From Microcyclosporella mali (lineage: Eukaryota; Ascomycota; Dothideomycetes; Mycosphaerellales; Mycosphaerellaceae): a stretch of 64,000 nt of DNA. Made by a program: the position numbers and the translations under genes. Below, piece by piece: positions 31,101 through 40,589 of the stretch (position 1 is the first letter of the stretch; each line of letters begins with the position of its first letter). Location: assembly GCA_002785985.1 (NCBI GenBank), contig NHNU01000002.1, forward strand, positions 1,426,001-1,490,000, read 5' to 3'. The notes under the pieces are model-generated. The model was not told the DNA's origin. It made no database searches and saw only the letters and a program-made list of their open reading frames with translations.

Positions 31101-34100
31101 CGTCGAAGGTAGTCGACCTCTCTGGAGAGATCGAGATGCTTGATGCGGTCTTGTAGGTGGTTAATGACGTCCACGATCGTTGACGCAGTCTCCGTATAGG
31201 CATTGACATCGATGCCATCGCTGTAGACTTTTAATTCGCGGATTATTGACCCACTCTCGCTCCGATAATTGTTGAAGTGCAGGCGAAGTCCCAGTGTGGC
31301 ATTCCCGCAAGGCCGTGAGCTACCACGTTCCTGGACTTTCAAACTGGCGCCGATGTCCAATATTTGAGCACGCACGTCAGGGACAATCTCAGACGGCATT
31401 GCTCGATTGGAGGCTGTGGCATGAAGAGGCCCGATGCCAAATTCGACCTCTGCAGTCGAGCGACCGATTACACGAGGCGTAGTGGCCGAGACTCTGACGC
31501 CAAGCAGCGCAAATCTTGCGTCAAACGCAACTTGCTTCGGCTTTCGGCCGTCCTTTATTGGCTGTGGCATGTCATTTTCAGGGAAGACTTCCAAGACATG
31601 GCCTCGGATATCTTCCACACCAGCTTTGATCGCTGATATCACGTTCTGGACTTCTGGTCGGTTGATGACTGCGACGACGCCTTGAATAGCACCGGCATCG
31701 ATTTCCACCTTCTCGATGGAGGTAAAGACAGACACGGATGTTTCGTCTTTTGCAAGCTCGAGACCAACGTGTCCATTGATAGGAGGCACATCAAGCAGAC
31801 CTTGTGTATGTCTCTCATTGCCAGAAGTGTTGACGAACGAGTGGCCCTGACGACCGACATCGAAATCGATGCTGAAGACCTTGTCGCGCTCCAGACTTGG
31901 TGCAACCCTGACACTCGCCGCTCTGCCTTCCAGTTGATAGTTCAGTGTCGACAGTAAAGAGACCTCGAAATGTATGTCACCAGCCAGGGCAGCAAGATGA
32001 AGTTTCGGTGGCACGAATACGTTAGCACTTGGGTTCGATGCACCTTGAACGGTCTTCGAACTTCCTGGTCGAGACAATGCAGGGTTCGCCTGTTCCACAA
32101 GCCTTTGTATTCTCGCTACTTCGTCGAGTATAATAGCATCAATGAGGTGCAATATGCCAGGAACCTGTTCGCCCACTATGATCTGTATACTGTCGTAAGC
32201 AACAGCAACCGTGACGGTAGGTGATATGTTCACGCCTGCGGCAGCTTGAATATGGTCGAGATACAAACTGGGTGATCTCAGCATAGCCTGCCAAATACGT
32301 GAATTGGGACCATGAAGCTCTGTCACGGCAGCATCCACATTCAGAATGACGCTGACGCATTGACCAAACTGTTCACTAGCCTGATTGGTGCCAATGACTG
32401 ATAGCTTGAGGCCGTCCACCCGTCCGATATGTCGGGCGTTGATGCTTTGTAGGCCCATACTGCCCGTGTCAATGGAGAAGACGATTTGAACATCGTGTCG
32501 ACCCAGACCATCTTCGAGTGCTTGAGTAGTCGACCTGGACCCTTTGCTTTGCAATAATGACTCCAGCTCGTCAATGTCGTCTTTCAGTGCGAGTACATCC
32601 TCAGCAATATGGAAGAGCGCCCAGTTGAGGGAGATTGCAATTGTGGTAGTATGCATCTGAAGCAGCGTTTTGGTCCTTGTGTTCTCCTCCACTAGCATCA
32701 GCCCTTCTGGCTTCGTTGGTGGTGTATTCTCGAGCCCCAGGAAAGTCTCCTCGAAGATGATGTCGCTGTTGCCATTCTCGTTTTGAATAGAGATCTGGAG
32801 ATTTTCCGACCTGAAGGTGACAGTGACGGCCTTGGCTTCGGATAGGTCAAGTTTCGCGGCCTCCTCTTCGGGGAACAAAGTCTTGAAAGCCATTGTCTGA
32901 CTTGGCTGAATTATATCCCAGTGTCTCCACTGTGTCCAGCTCTGGATGACCTGTTTTGGCGCATCATCTGGACAATCCTTGGCATCTTTGATCTGGGAGT
33001 GCAGGTCCCTTGCCACGTCCGGCGGGAGCTTGTAAAGAATCTGGCGGAAGCGTGACAAGATCTTCCACGAGTCAGTGTTGCGGAAGTGGTCAGGATATGC
33101 CCTGAGTAGATAGAGCATTCTGCCCATGAATGGCGGATCGTTGACGTGTTCACCATTATGCGTGAGGACGTAAGTCAAGAGCCTGAGTCGTATCGTGCTG
33201 CTTGCCATCACTTCATCGAATCGAGAGATGATGCTGTTGACAAGAGGTATCAGGCGCAGAGCCATTGATGTCAAGTACTTGGCCTGACGGCTAGCCACTG
33301 CCAGAGAAATATCTCGAAATGAGATGTGAAAGGCATTGGTATCGGCCAACGCGAGCCAAGTTAACAGATCATCCACCCGGAGTCGGATCGCTGGAGCTAT
33401 GTCCTCCGCTGTGTGACGTTGCTCGATTTTAAGATCGAGGCTAGCAGCAAGTGTGTGTAGAGCAAGGATTTGATTCGGTCCTGTGTGCTGTGCAGAGCCA
33501 CGAGACTGTGTTGAGCCTGTGTGCAGAGGTTGTGTTCGCACTCTGACTAAGTTCTCCAGCGACTTGATGTTGAGGTCAACCTGATCTCTGATCTTATCCG
33601 TGCCGTCGTCAACGGTGACCACTCGCACATGTGCGGCTGGCAAGCTGGTCTGGATCTCGAGAATACTCTTCTGCCCGTGCTGTTCAGCATTCTTGGCAGC
33701 AATCGCATCCAGCACAGTCATCTGATAAGAGTCCATCACCTCTTCTGGGTTCCTCGCCTGTACCTTTCTCGTCATATTAGACATTGTAATGGCAACACGT
33801 GGTTCCACGTAGGCTCGAATGCCAGGCAGGATGTTGATCATCACAGTCGTGCGCTCGGCATCCTGTGCAATGTCTGAGTCGTCAATAATTTCTGGGAGTG
33901 GGTCCGCATCGTTGCTACGTTGCCTGGTTGTCGGGAAAGACGGCACGTTAGTCTCGTCCGGCTTGACACTTTCCAACGGGAAGTACGGCTCAGAATAAGA
34001 ACTGGAATAAGCCATAGTCGAGGACGGTAGGCCCAGTCTGGCGCGAGCAGCATCGCCAGGAAGCCTTCCTCGTCGGACGCTCTGCAAAGAGTCAGCAGAG

Positions 34101-37100
34101 GAGGACCTACTGCTTCGCCCGAGACTGTGGAAGGAGGCTGACGACCCGCTACCACTCTGATCAGTCTTGTCAGTCGGAATACTCAGGAAGGCTGGTCGCG
34201 TGTGATGGGAGTCATGCTGTGCACTCCTGATCGAATTAGCCAGCGATGAGGTTGACGATCTCGATTTGAGGCGTTTGCCAACGTCTTGGCTTTCAAATGA
34301 TTTCATGGACACTGATTCGCCGCCCTCTTTTCTTGTAATCACTGGTGGAGGTGGATAGGGATATGGCATCGCAGCCGGCACGAAGTCAACGTCATCGGCT
34401 GGGTTGATTTCGGCATTGATCTCAGGTCGTATGAGGAATGGAAAGCGGTTGGTTCTTTGATCGTGAAGCAGGAAGTGGCTCTGCTGTTTCCTAGTCTCCA
34501 TGTCGAAATGTATCTTTCTGCCAACGATGTCCACGGATATGCCTGTTTGTAGGAAGGCGTATGTCCTTACAGGCTTCTTGTGGTGTTCCACGACTCGATG
34601 TCGAGATGCACTTCTGGCATCGACGCACGCAAATGTGATGAGAGGCGCCATAATATTGACCCGCTGCGAGAACATGTTGCTAGCCCAGTCGGTGACATCG
34701 ACCTTGACTGGCTTCAAGTCCAGGAGAAGTGCGTCCTTGCCAGCATGCATCCACAGGCGCACGGTATCTGTTTGGACCTGCACGAACGAGGCTTCGATGA
34801 TGATCGCTGGAGATGTGACAGGTAGGGCATTCTCTGCGTCGCTAATAGAGAAGACGAATGATCTACCCGCCAGCGCAAGGTCTCTTATGAAGTGACCTGA
34901 CAGCTCTCCAGTGATCTTGCCAATGTCAATATTCCACTGACTGACATAAGCCTCCTCATTCGGCGGCAATCCAAAAGATCGGTGGCCGCTAAGGTCCACA
35001 TGCTGAATATAGAGCTGTGTTCCTGAAGCAATGTCGTCCAGATCGTCGTTGTCGCCTGGTGTAGGAGCAGAGCCAGATAGGAAGCTTATAGGCGAGAGCT
35101 GCAGTCCCATATCGAGGTAATAGCTGACGATTCTGAGATCCAGGTCTGCTCTCGGTAGTTCGATCTTGACGAAGTCTTTGCAAGAGTAGAGGTTGGTCGG
35201 GAGCATGACTGTCGCTTCTTCCGCCACTATGCAGAGAACAACGTCCAGCTCATTGATCGAGGTTGGCTTGGGAAAACTGGCGGTCTTCGCATTTGCTTCG
35301 TCCAAGTCGTCGCTAGCACCTTGAAATTCTTCCAAGGTCTTGAAGTGCATGTAGTCGCCAAAATAGTTTTCTTTGACGTTGACAAGCATTCTGACGAAAA
35401 AACCGAAAGCTTTGAGATTGAGTCCTGTGCCAACAATATCCATCCTCAGGACGTCCACATTACCCAACCGCATCTCTTGGTTGGCGTTAAAGCTTCCGTT
35501 AAGGGTCAGCTTCGGTAGCTCAGCCATGACCCTGTCTTCCACAAAGACATTGAAAGTGCTCTTAGGTGGATTGTACATCCTCATTCTCATGTCCTGCGCC
35601 AGCACATCGAACGAGATTTGGTTCCGCTTCGGTCGATAATACTCCATGGGTATGCCCAGCTCCGCGTGAAGCTCGCCTTCAAGCGTCAGAAAGTCGTTGC
35701 GATCAAAGTCTGCGGGGTCATTTATTATATTGGCGTCGTTGACATTCAGATACATTACAAAGTTTCGAAAGGTCAGATCCAGCTGATAAGAGTATGGAAC
35801 AAAGGTGTAGAAGTCAGAAGGCGCTCCAGAGGCCCAGTCGTTGACTAGGTCAATAATGAGGAAGAGATGGTCGCGCAGGATGAAAAGTTCGAGGTCATTG
35901 ACAACCACATTGAAGGGCCACTTGCGGAGGCTGTTCCAGGCTAGAGGTTGCGACAAGTCTGCGTCCAAGGTCAAAGCACCAGATCTCCAAAGTAGTCCGT
36001 GGTTGACGCTGCTAGACATTTCGACACCTTTGATATCAAGGTCAAGAGTATTGTGGTATCCTGAAGAACGGGCGTACATATCCATGTTGTAGTTGACCAC
36101 AGAGTCTTTCTGGACTGTGATATCGATCCAGCCATAAGGTCGGGTGTCAGTCGCAGTCGGTCCTTTCTTCCCTTTCCGACGCATGCCGTGCTTATGTCTC
36201 CGCCAGCTTTTACGACCAGGATTGGCGTCGTTCTCTCGACTCTCACCGGCCTGTGCTTTTTCTGCGCGGCCTTTCCACCTGGTGTCTTTGGATTCTTCGC
36301 GAGCTGGAATCCGAAGAACGACGTCCTCTTCGATTGTTATTTTGATTTTGAACACGGTCGGAACACGCCAATCACCGGCTTTTAGTGGCTTCATTGGAGT
36401 GGCGTCGACATATGTCGCAGGTACAAAGATAGGCTGCAGGTTGAGGCGTTGTCTGTCTGCCCAAGGTCCGTACACGATTACCCCACCATGGACGCCGAGA
36501 TCCATGCCATAATCAGGCGGCGTCGAGCCGTTGATCTCATCCTCGGATGCAGAGCCCGGGAGTGTTTCGCTTTCGCCAAATCCTTCGGGTACACGACCTG
36601 GCATGTCCCAGTAGAAGCGCATCGTGATTTTATCGCAGTTGACGAGCTCAGATGCTTTAGCGTACTCGACTTGCTGCCACTCTTCATGCTCATTATCATC
36701 GTTATCGTCCAGGTAGCGCATGAGTCCATGCCATTGATTTTGGCCTGGGAGCTGATCCAGAGGTACACTCCCAGCAGTGCCAGGCGTCGGTTTGACATCA
36801 TTCACGGACGCAGCACGAAGGGAGCCTGAGCTGCTTCTTGACCGTGAGAATAGATCCTTGATCCTGGACCAAGTGCCTCTTGCTTTCTTTGCTGTCTTCT
36901 GCAAGGGTTTGCTAGATCCCGGTTCAGCCCGTTCTCGCTCTCGTAATACGCGCTGTGCTAAGTCCAGTTGAGTCTCCTTGAAGTCTCGGTTGGGCTTCAT
37001 CGCGACATTGACCTTTTGGATGTCGAAGCTGAAAAGAAGCTTCCAAAGATCAAGAGGGCCAGCATGTCCGGCGTCCACAGTACCGATTGACCTCTCTGCC

Positions 37101-37918
37101 TTGGCTGTTATGACACTCGTGGTGTTCTCGTTTCCCAGAGCTGCGGCCGCTCTCTTGACCTCGATCTTTATCGGGAATATGTGCAAAAAAGCTGGAATCT
37201 CTGGCCTGCTGGTCGGAGCTGCAGCACTAGCAGTCGTGTTGTTTGTGTCCATCCTCTTGGGTTCCAGGCCACTCTTTTCGCCATTGCTGCACCCAGAGGA
37301 AGTCGTGGACGACTTCTGCGGCTGACCCTTAGCATTCGTCTTCCCGAGAGTGGCCTCCACAACCGCATCGTAGACCGGACTTCTATTGTAGATGAAGGCT
37401 TCAACGCCAGACACTTTGACTGAGATGCGACATGGTGAATCTTTCTTTGGCTTGCCGCCAGCCTTTTCCTCTTTACCAATGCTTCTGCTTCTCTTGCGCG
37501 GTTTCTCATCGGTCCCATCTCTGCTCTCCTCGCTAGCAGAGGTGTTGGAAGCGCGAGCCTTCTCATTCTCTAGACATTTCCCTTGAAACACCTCTGCGTC
37601 CTGCACGATGCGCAGCCAATACCTCCACGTGATGTGACCCTCGTACACAAATAATGTGACATTATGTGCATGGTAACGTATGCTCTTGAAAAACACTCTC
37701 CCTCCCAGCAAGCTGATTTGGAGGGCTTCGACATCGATGTATGCTTTATACCGCTTCCATGTATATGCGCGGATCGCATAAGACACAAAGGTGGCGAAGA
37801 GGCGATTGAAATAGAAGAGGAAGAAGATCGCCAAGACAACAACGATGAGGACCTCAATGAGGAATACCCAGTTGAATTCCGCTCGTATCGAGAGAGGTTG
37901 CGCCTGAAGGCTCGACAT
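28148..37918 (-). CDS. CSF1: Csf1-type bridge-like lipid transfer protein
   Basis: Very large protein of the Csf1/BLTP1 family. Family members form long hydrophobic grooves that carry phospholipids between the ER and other membranes; in yeast, loss gives cold-sensitive fermentation and affects GPI-anchor lipid supply. A single 9.77-kb frame without introns encodes 3256 residues. An N-terminal membrane anchor spans about residues 17-37 (VFLIEVLIVVVLAIFFLFYF). It is followed by the conserved start of the groove (LLGGRVFFKSIRYH, THNVTLFVYEGHITWRYW-like) with amphipathic beta-strand repeats throughout. Low-complexity Ser/Arg stretches interrupt the groove around residues 120-230 and 1200-1330. 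The end LPNVTHQILIVSLLEVCREVEDAYE fits the family. It shares a 303-base promoter region with the RBM26-like gene. Confidence 0.95.
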   Translation of the reverse strand: MSSLQAQPLSIRAEFNWVFLIEVLIVVVLAIFFLFYFNRLFATFVSYAIRAYTWKRYKAYIDVEALQISLLGGRVFFKSIRYHAHNVTLFVYEGHITWRYWLRIVQDAEVFQGKCLENEKARASNTSASEESRDGTDEKPRKRSRSIGKEEKAGGKPKKDSPCRISVKVSGVEAFIYNRSPVYDAVVEATLGKTNAKGQPQKSSTTSSGCSNGEKSGLEPKRMDTNNTTASAAAPTSRPEIPAFLHIFPIKIEVKRAAAALGNENTTSVITAKAERSIGTVDAGHAGPLDLWKLLFSFDIQKVNVAMKPNRDFKETQLDLAQRVLRERERAEPGSSKPLQKTAKKARGTWSRIKDLFSRSRSSSGSLRAASVNDVKPTPGTAGSVPLDQLPGQNQWHGLMRYLDDNDDNEHEEWQQVEYAKASELVNCDKITMRFYWDMPGRVPEGFGESETLPGSASEDEINGSTPPDYGMDLGVHGGVIVYGPWADRQRLNLQPIFVPATYVDATPMKPLKAGDWRVPTVFKIKITIEEDVVLRIPAREESKDTRWKGRAEKAQAGESRENDANPGRKSWRRHKHGMRRKGKKGPTATDTRPYGWIDITVQKDSVVNYNMDMYARSSGYHNTLDLDIKGVEMSSSVNHGLLWRSGALTLDADLSQPLAWNSLRKWPFNVVVNDLELFILRDHLFLIIDLVNDWASGAPSDFYTFVPYSYQLDLTFRNFVMYLNVNDANIINDPADFDRNDFLTLEGELHAELGIPMEYYRPKRNQISFDVLAQDMRMRMYNPPKSTFNVFVEDRVMAELPKLTLNGSFNANQEMRLGNVDVLRMDIVGTGLNLKAFGFFVRMLVNVKENYFGDYMHFKTLEEFQGASDDLDEANAKTASFPKPTSINELDVVLCIVAEEATVMLPTNLYSCKDFVKIELPRADLDLRIVSYYLDMGLQLSPISFLSGSAPTPGDNDDLDDIASGTQLYIQHVDLSGHRSFGLPPNEEAYVSQWNIDIGKITGELSGHFIRDLALAGRSFVFSISDAENALPVTSPAIIIEASFVQVQTDTVRLWMHAGKDALLLDLKPVKVDVTDWASNMFSQRVNIMAPLITFACVDARSASRHRVVEHHKKPVRTYAFLQTGISVDIVGRKIHFDMETRKQQSHFLLHDQRTNRFPFLIRPEINAEINPADDVDFVPAAMPYPYPPPPVITRKEGGESVSMKSFESQDVGKRLKSRSSTSSLANSIRSAQHDSHHTRPAFLSIPTDKTDQSGSGSSASFHSLGRSSRSSSADSLQSVRRGRLPGDAARARLGLPSSTMAYSSSYSEPYFPLESVKPDETNVPSFPTTRQRSNDADPLPEIIDDSDIAQDAERTTVMINILPGIRAYVEPRVAITMSNMTRKVQARNPEEVMDSYQMTVLDAIAAKNAEQHGQKSILEIQTSLPAAHVRVVTVDDGTDKIRDQVDLNIKSLENLVRVRTQPLHTGSTQSRGSAQHTGPNQILALHTLAASLDLKIEQRHTAEDIAPAIRLRVDDLLTWLALADTNAFHISFRDISLAVASRQAKYLTSMALRLIPLVNSIISRFDEVMASSTIRLRLLTYVLTHNGEHVNDPPFMGRMLYLLRAYPDHFRNTDSWKILSRFRQILYKLPPDVARDLHSQIKDAKDCPDDAPKQVIQSWTQWRHWDIIQPSQTMAFKTLFPEEEAAKLDLSEAKAVTVTFRSENLQISIQNENGNSDIIFEETFLGLENTPPTKPEGLMLVEENTRTKTLLQMHTTTIAISLNWALFHIAEDVLALKDDIDELESLLQSKGSRSTTQALEDGLGRHDVQIVFSIDTGSMGLQSINARHIGRVDGLKLSVIGTNQASEQFGQCVSVILNVDAAVTELHGPNSRIWQAMLRSPSLYLDHIQAAAGVNISPTVTVAVAYDSIQIIVGEQVPGILHLIDAIILDEVARIQRLVEQANPALSRPGSSKTVQGASNPSANVFVPPKLHLAALAGDIHFEVSLLSTLNYQLEGRAASVRVAPSLERDKVFSIDFDVGRQGHSFVNTSGNERHTQGLLDVPPINGHVGLELAKDETSVSVFTSIEKVEIDAGAIQGVVAVINRPEVQNVISAIKAGVEDIRGHVLEVFPENDMPQPIKDGRKPKQVAFDARFALLGVRVSATTPRVIGRSTAEVEFGIGPLHATASNRAMPSEIVPDVRAQILDIGASLKVQERGSSRPCGNATLGLRLHFNNYRSESGSIIRELKVYSDGIDVNAYTETASTIVDVINHLQDRIKHLDLSREVDYLRRLRDERRHTVIKRIKGEGQGDEDWEELPFSPEDLLSIKTTIAFTNIQACWLVDTSFAATPGVDVDDLIFSVKSVEFTTRGGNEARLTIQDLQLQLAKKKQSKDKRSLNSALMPEIGFSVGYWSVNKQRSLTFKATGEPLDLRLESRFILPVTAVQRSVEVAIEQFRHGTETWQNTPTPTGASRSTAKLFDSKHLASVLVEADFAGAQVYMQGSRTKQPSITAMATASQQKAGAQHGRYGQFASDGAAMQTTLMTPGIALKLEYNNNERQPTINGELMIDASTNMLLPNVVPLAMEVSDSIKEVVREQNQDSAPVTPAPVVAEASKPAQKFFEDDSIVTTTPAKIFGKTKVDLGFRIAKQEFGLSCQPIARVDAKAALEDFYVTMNTIESGEHGHFFAVTAVMTKLTAQVKHVYSREPTFSYDMESVVLSAMNNKHLSGTPGISAILNVNPTKIMINAKQFQDLLVFREIWLPPEIRNAAAAATAAPDAAPTRPDEFLVQKYQAVAAAAAFPWDATVSIAKLAVDLDLGQSIGKSSFTITNLWASQQKSSDWEQNLCIGLDEMKMESTGRMSGFIQLEKFGLRTSINWPEESTEAALRNTPLIQASVGFKRLRAKAAFDYQAFAFGDIEGFDFLMYNVRQPSGKADRLVAVLDCEKAYVFCTSTSPAQAVGLYQAFDRLIQEKQTAFMASLKDIEKHVRRESTVVPTKFGPTISGRSTRSQVKKKIPIQLHTDVVVTMGTICFGVYPSTFFDSQMLKLEASNIQARFAVGLQSGKITSGLGMTLGQLQVALSSVRRITAVPKALEVTVDEVISSALNAKGGIILRVPKVVASMQTWQAPDSNSVDYIFKCLFEGKIDVGWNLSRINFIKGMYDSHSRALASRLGKASLPESAVKVTAAEGTDSESGDKITAEIHLPQSKYEYRALEPPVIETPQLRDMGEATPPLEWIGLHRERLPNVTHQILIVSLLEVCREVEDAYERILGNS

Positions 37919-38221
37919 GGCAGGCGTTTGTCATCTGGTGTTCGGAAGAGTCGCGCATCGTGACACTCGCATCGCCGGAGACCTCCACGTGTTTCTGCTG
38001 AGTACCCTATATATGGGCGGAGATGAGAGTGAGTGTTGAACGTGTCTGAGATTCACATGTCAATGTGGAGAGGTGGAGCCTGAGGGCGCGCTAAATCTAG
38101 TTCGACGAGAGCGGAGTCAGCTCCTTAGCAAGCTCCAACCTTATAGAACGCATGAGCACTCGCAAGCTTGAGCTCACATCGCGCAAACGCATGGCACCAC
38201 GCACATGACACGCCATTTGTG
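37919..38221. promoter_or_regulatory. Bidirectional promoter region, Csf1 / RBM26-like
   Basis: A 303-base spacer between two divergent start codons. A TATA-like element (tatatat at 38008-38014) lies 90 bases from the Csf1 ATG and about 210 bases from the other ATG, so it more likely serves Csf1. Assignment is inference. Confidence 0.5.
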
Positions 38222-40222
38222 ATGTTGTTCGACGAAGGAGACACAGAGCTGCTGAAGACGTGGCTGACGAAAAAGCTCGAGGCTATTGCCGATGCAGACC
38301 CGGATGTGCTTGCCGACTACGTCCTGGCACTTGTCAAGACAGACGACTCTGAGGCTATCTCGAAACGAAACTGCCTCGAGCAGCTGAGGGACTTCCTGCT
38401 CAATGACACCGATCGCTTTGTAGACGAGTTCTTCGCCGCCATCGCCACCAGATCTTACGACCCGTCAAGGCCTCCATCCAAAATCGCAGCGCAAATCTAC
38501 AAGCCTGCCCAGCGGACGAGTCATGGTGTGCCTGGGCAGTTCAATCAGGCCCGAAAACGAGGACATCATGACTGGGATCGCGATACATCTCAGCGGGGCG
38601 GCTACGAAGCAGGCGAGCGACCGATGAAGCAGATGCGACGGGGAGGGATACGCGGTAGCAGGCAGCAACAGGAGTACGGAAGCACCCAACAAACTGGTCT
38701 GCCTCGGATGCCTACACCTCCTCCCGGCATACCACCATTCGACCCGAACAATCCTATGGCTGCCCTTCTAGCCATGCATCAGGCGATGAGCATGCTTCCT
38801 GGCCTTCCACAGGTGAACGACAGTGAAAAAGGCTCGCCAAGATGCATAGACTATGATACCAAGGGATTCTGCACTCGTGGTGCTTCTTGTCAATATCAGC
38901 ATGGCAACGATGCCTATGTGCTGCCAGACAATCACGGTTACGATCCGAGTCAGCCCATACCACTACGTATTCAGCCCAGCCGCGTTGGCATGGTGCACAC
39001 TTCTCCTGGGCGTGGACGTGGAAGCCAGAGAGGGTGGGGAGGGAGTCGCAACCGCTCGGGTCTGTCTCATAAGGGACCGAACTACAACAAGTCAATTACG
39101 TCTATCGTAGTTGAGCAGATTCCGAATGAGAACTTCGATGAACAATCTGTACATGACTTCTTCCAGAGCTTTGGCAACATCGAGGAGGTGACATTTCAAC
39201 CGCACAGACGAATTGCAGTTGTCAGATACGACACCTACGAAGCCGCTAATGCCGCATACAACAGCCCCAAGCCCGTTTTTGACAATCGGTTTGTCAAAGT
39301 CTATTGGCACAGGTCCGACATTCCGGCTTTACTCAATGGGCAGGCGGACTGGACGGCTTCAGTTCAAGATGAGGAAATGCAAGACCAGAAGCCAGAGATC
39401 GACCTTGAAGAAGTCGCCAAGAAGCAGGATGAAGCGCAACGCAAGCATGAGGAGCGCCAAAAGAAGCTTGAAGAAGCTATGACTCGACAGAAGGCCATTG
39501 TCGAGTTGGAAGCAGAACGCAAGAAAACTCTTGCAGAGATCGCGAAGAAGACTGGCGAAACTGCAGCTTCCAGGTCTGCAATGACAGGCCAAGAAAACGA
39601 GAGAACTAAAGCACTGAAAGAACAACTCGCAAAGCTAGAAGCGGAAGCGAAACAGATGGGCATTGACCCGGATGAGATCGGCGATGCGAGCCTCAGTGGT
39701 CCTTCATACTTACTTCCGTACCGCGGCAGAGGTGGCTATCGTGGTCGTCCACGAGGTCGAGGATCATACAATCCGAGCTTCAGAGGGAACGGGTATGGCA
39801 GCCTTCGTGGCGGTGCTGTATTGCGACTCGACAATCGACCCAAGACTGTCTGTGTCGCCTTCAACGAGGGCTCGTGGGAGGAGCACGAGGAAGCTTTACG
39901 GCAATCACTACTCTTCAGCGGATTTGATTTGGCTACGCTAATCAAGCACCCCAACCGAGAAGATGCCGCTCTCATCACATTTCTGGAACGCTATGTCGGC
40001 CAGAAATTCATGGATGCTGCCTCGTCGCCTGACTTTTCGCTTGCTGGAAAGTGCGAGTTGTCCTGGTACAAGTCAGACGTGACCGTTAAGGATCCTTCGA
40101 AGACCACCCCAACAGCAGTGGACATCAAGAGGGTCATTGCAGACGATGATGAAAATGACCGCGAGACTTCACCTGGTCGAGAGATGGACGATGTTGCAGA
40201 CGACGATGATCGCTGGGGCTGA
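38222..40222 (+). CDS. RBM26/27-like RNA-binding protein (PWI-like, CCCH, RRM)
   Basis: Nuclear RNA-binding protein of the RBM26/RBM27 group, which links the RNA exosome and RNA surveillance in other organisms. A single exon of 666 residues starts at the ATG at 38222; the frame is open a little further upstream but only with a TTG. Residues 1-85 are a PWI-like helical domain (LLKTWLTKKLEAI, LADYVLALVKTD). A CCCH zinc finger of spacing C-X8-C-X5-C-X3-H begins at C208. An RRM occupies about 293-370 (SIVVEQIPNENF for RNP2, RRIAVVRYDTY for RNP1). It is followed by a charged coiled coil (about 395-480), an RGG-like stretch near 500-530 (YRGRGGYRGRPRGRG), a second RRM-like fold near 540-615 and an acidic end. 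Domain order matches the RBM26 family. Confidence 0.9.
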   Translation: MLFDEGDTELLKTWLTKKLEAIADADPDVLADYVLALVKTDDSEAISKRNCLEQLRDFLLNDTDRFVDEFFAAIATRSYDPSRPPSKIAAQIYKPAQRTSHGVPGQFNQARKRGHHDWDRDTSQRGGYEAGERPMKQMRRGGIRGSRQQQEYGSTQQTGLPRMPTPPPGIPPFDPNNPMAALLAMHQAMSMLPGLPQVNDSEKGSPRCIDYDTKGFCTRGASCQYQHGNDAYVLPDNHGYDPSQPIPLRIQPSRVGMVHTSPGRGRGSQRGWGGSRNRSGLSHKGPNYNKSITSIVVEQIPNENFDEQSVHDFFQSFGNIEEVTFQPHRRIAVVRYDTYEAANAAYNSPKPVFDNRFVKVYWHRSDIPALLNGQADWTASVQDEEMQDQKPEIDLEEVAKKQDEAQRKHEERQKKLEEAMTRQKAIVELEAERKKTLAEIAKKTGETAASRSAMTGQENERTKALKEQLAKLEAEAKQMGIDPDEIGDASLSGPSYLLPYRGRGGYRGRPRGRGSYNPSFRGNGYGSLRGGAVLRLDNRPKTVCVAFNEGSWEEHEEALRQSLLFSGFDLATLIKHPNREDAALITFLERYVGQKFMDAASSPDFSLAGKCELSWYKSDVTVKDPSKTTPTAVDIKRVIADDDENDRETSPGREMDDVADDDDRWG

Positions 40223-40589
40223 GCTCCAGGCTAAAGTCTCGACAGACCACAGACGCCGATCGCACGTGGTCTGGCGGTGCCACACTCACAAAGCTGACGT
40301 GAGGCTCAAGCTGAGGTGAATGTGGGGCCGCGGTATGCTTACGGCACAGCAAAGTCTTGGCTGTCGCCATTGGCCTTCATATTCCTTTTTCCGCAATCCT
40401 TCCCGCCAACGGCGTGTGGCACTGAGGGATTGACAGAAGGCTGTGAGAATAATCGCTGTCCATGCCACACTATCATCATGCATTGAGGTAGGTATATAGA
40501 AGAGCGCGAAAACGTGTTCGCTTCGACAGGTTTGATCTCCTACCGTCCTAATTTCATTCGGACTTTCCGTCATTCCCAATACTTTGAAA
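40223..40589. other. Intergenic region, RBM26-like / coiled-coil gene
   Basis: A 367-base spacer between same-strand genes. Its second half is the likely promoter of the next gene. Nothing else recognised. Confidence 0.45.
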
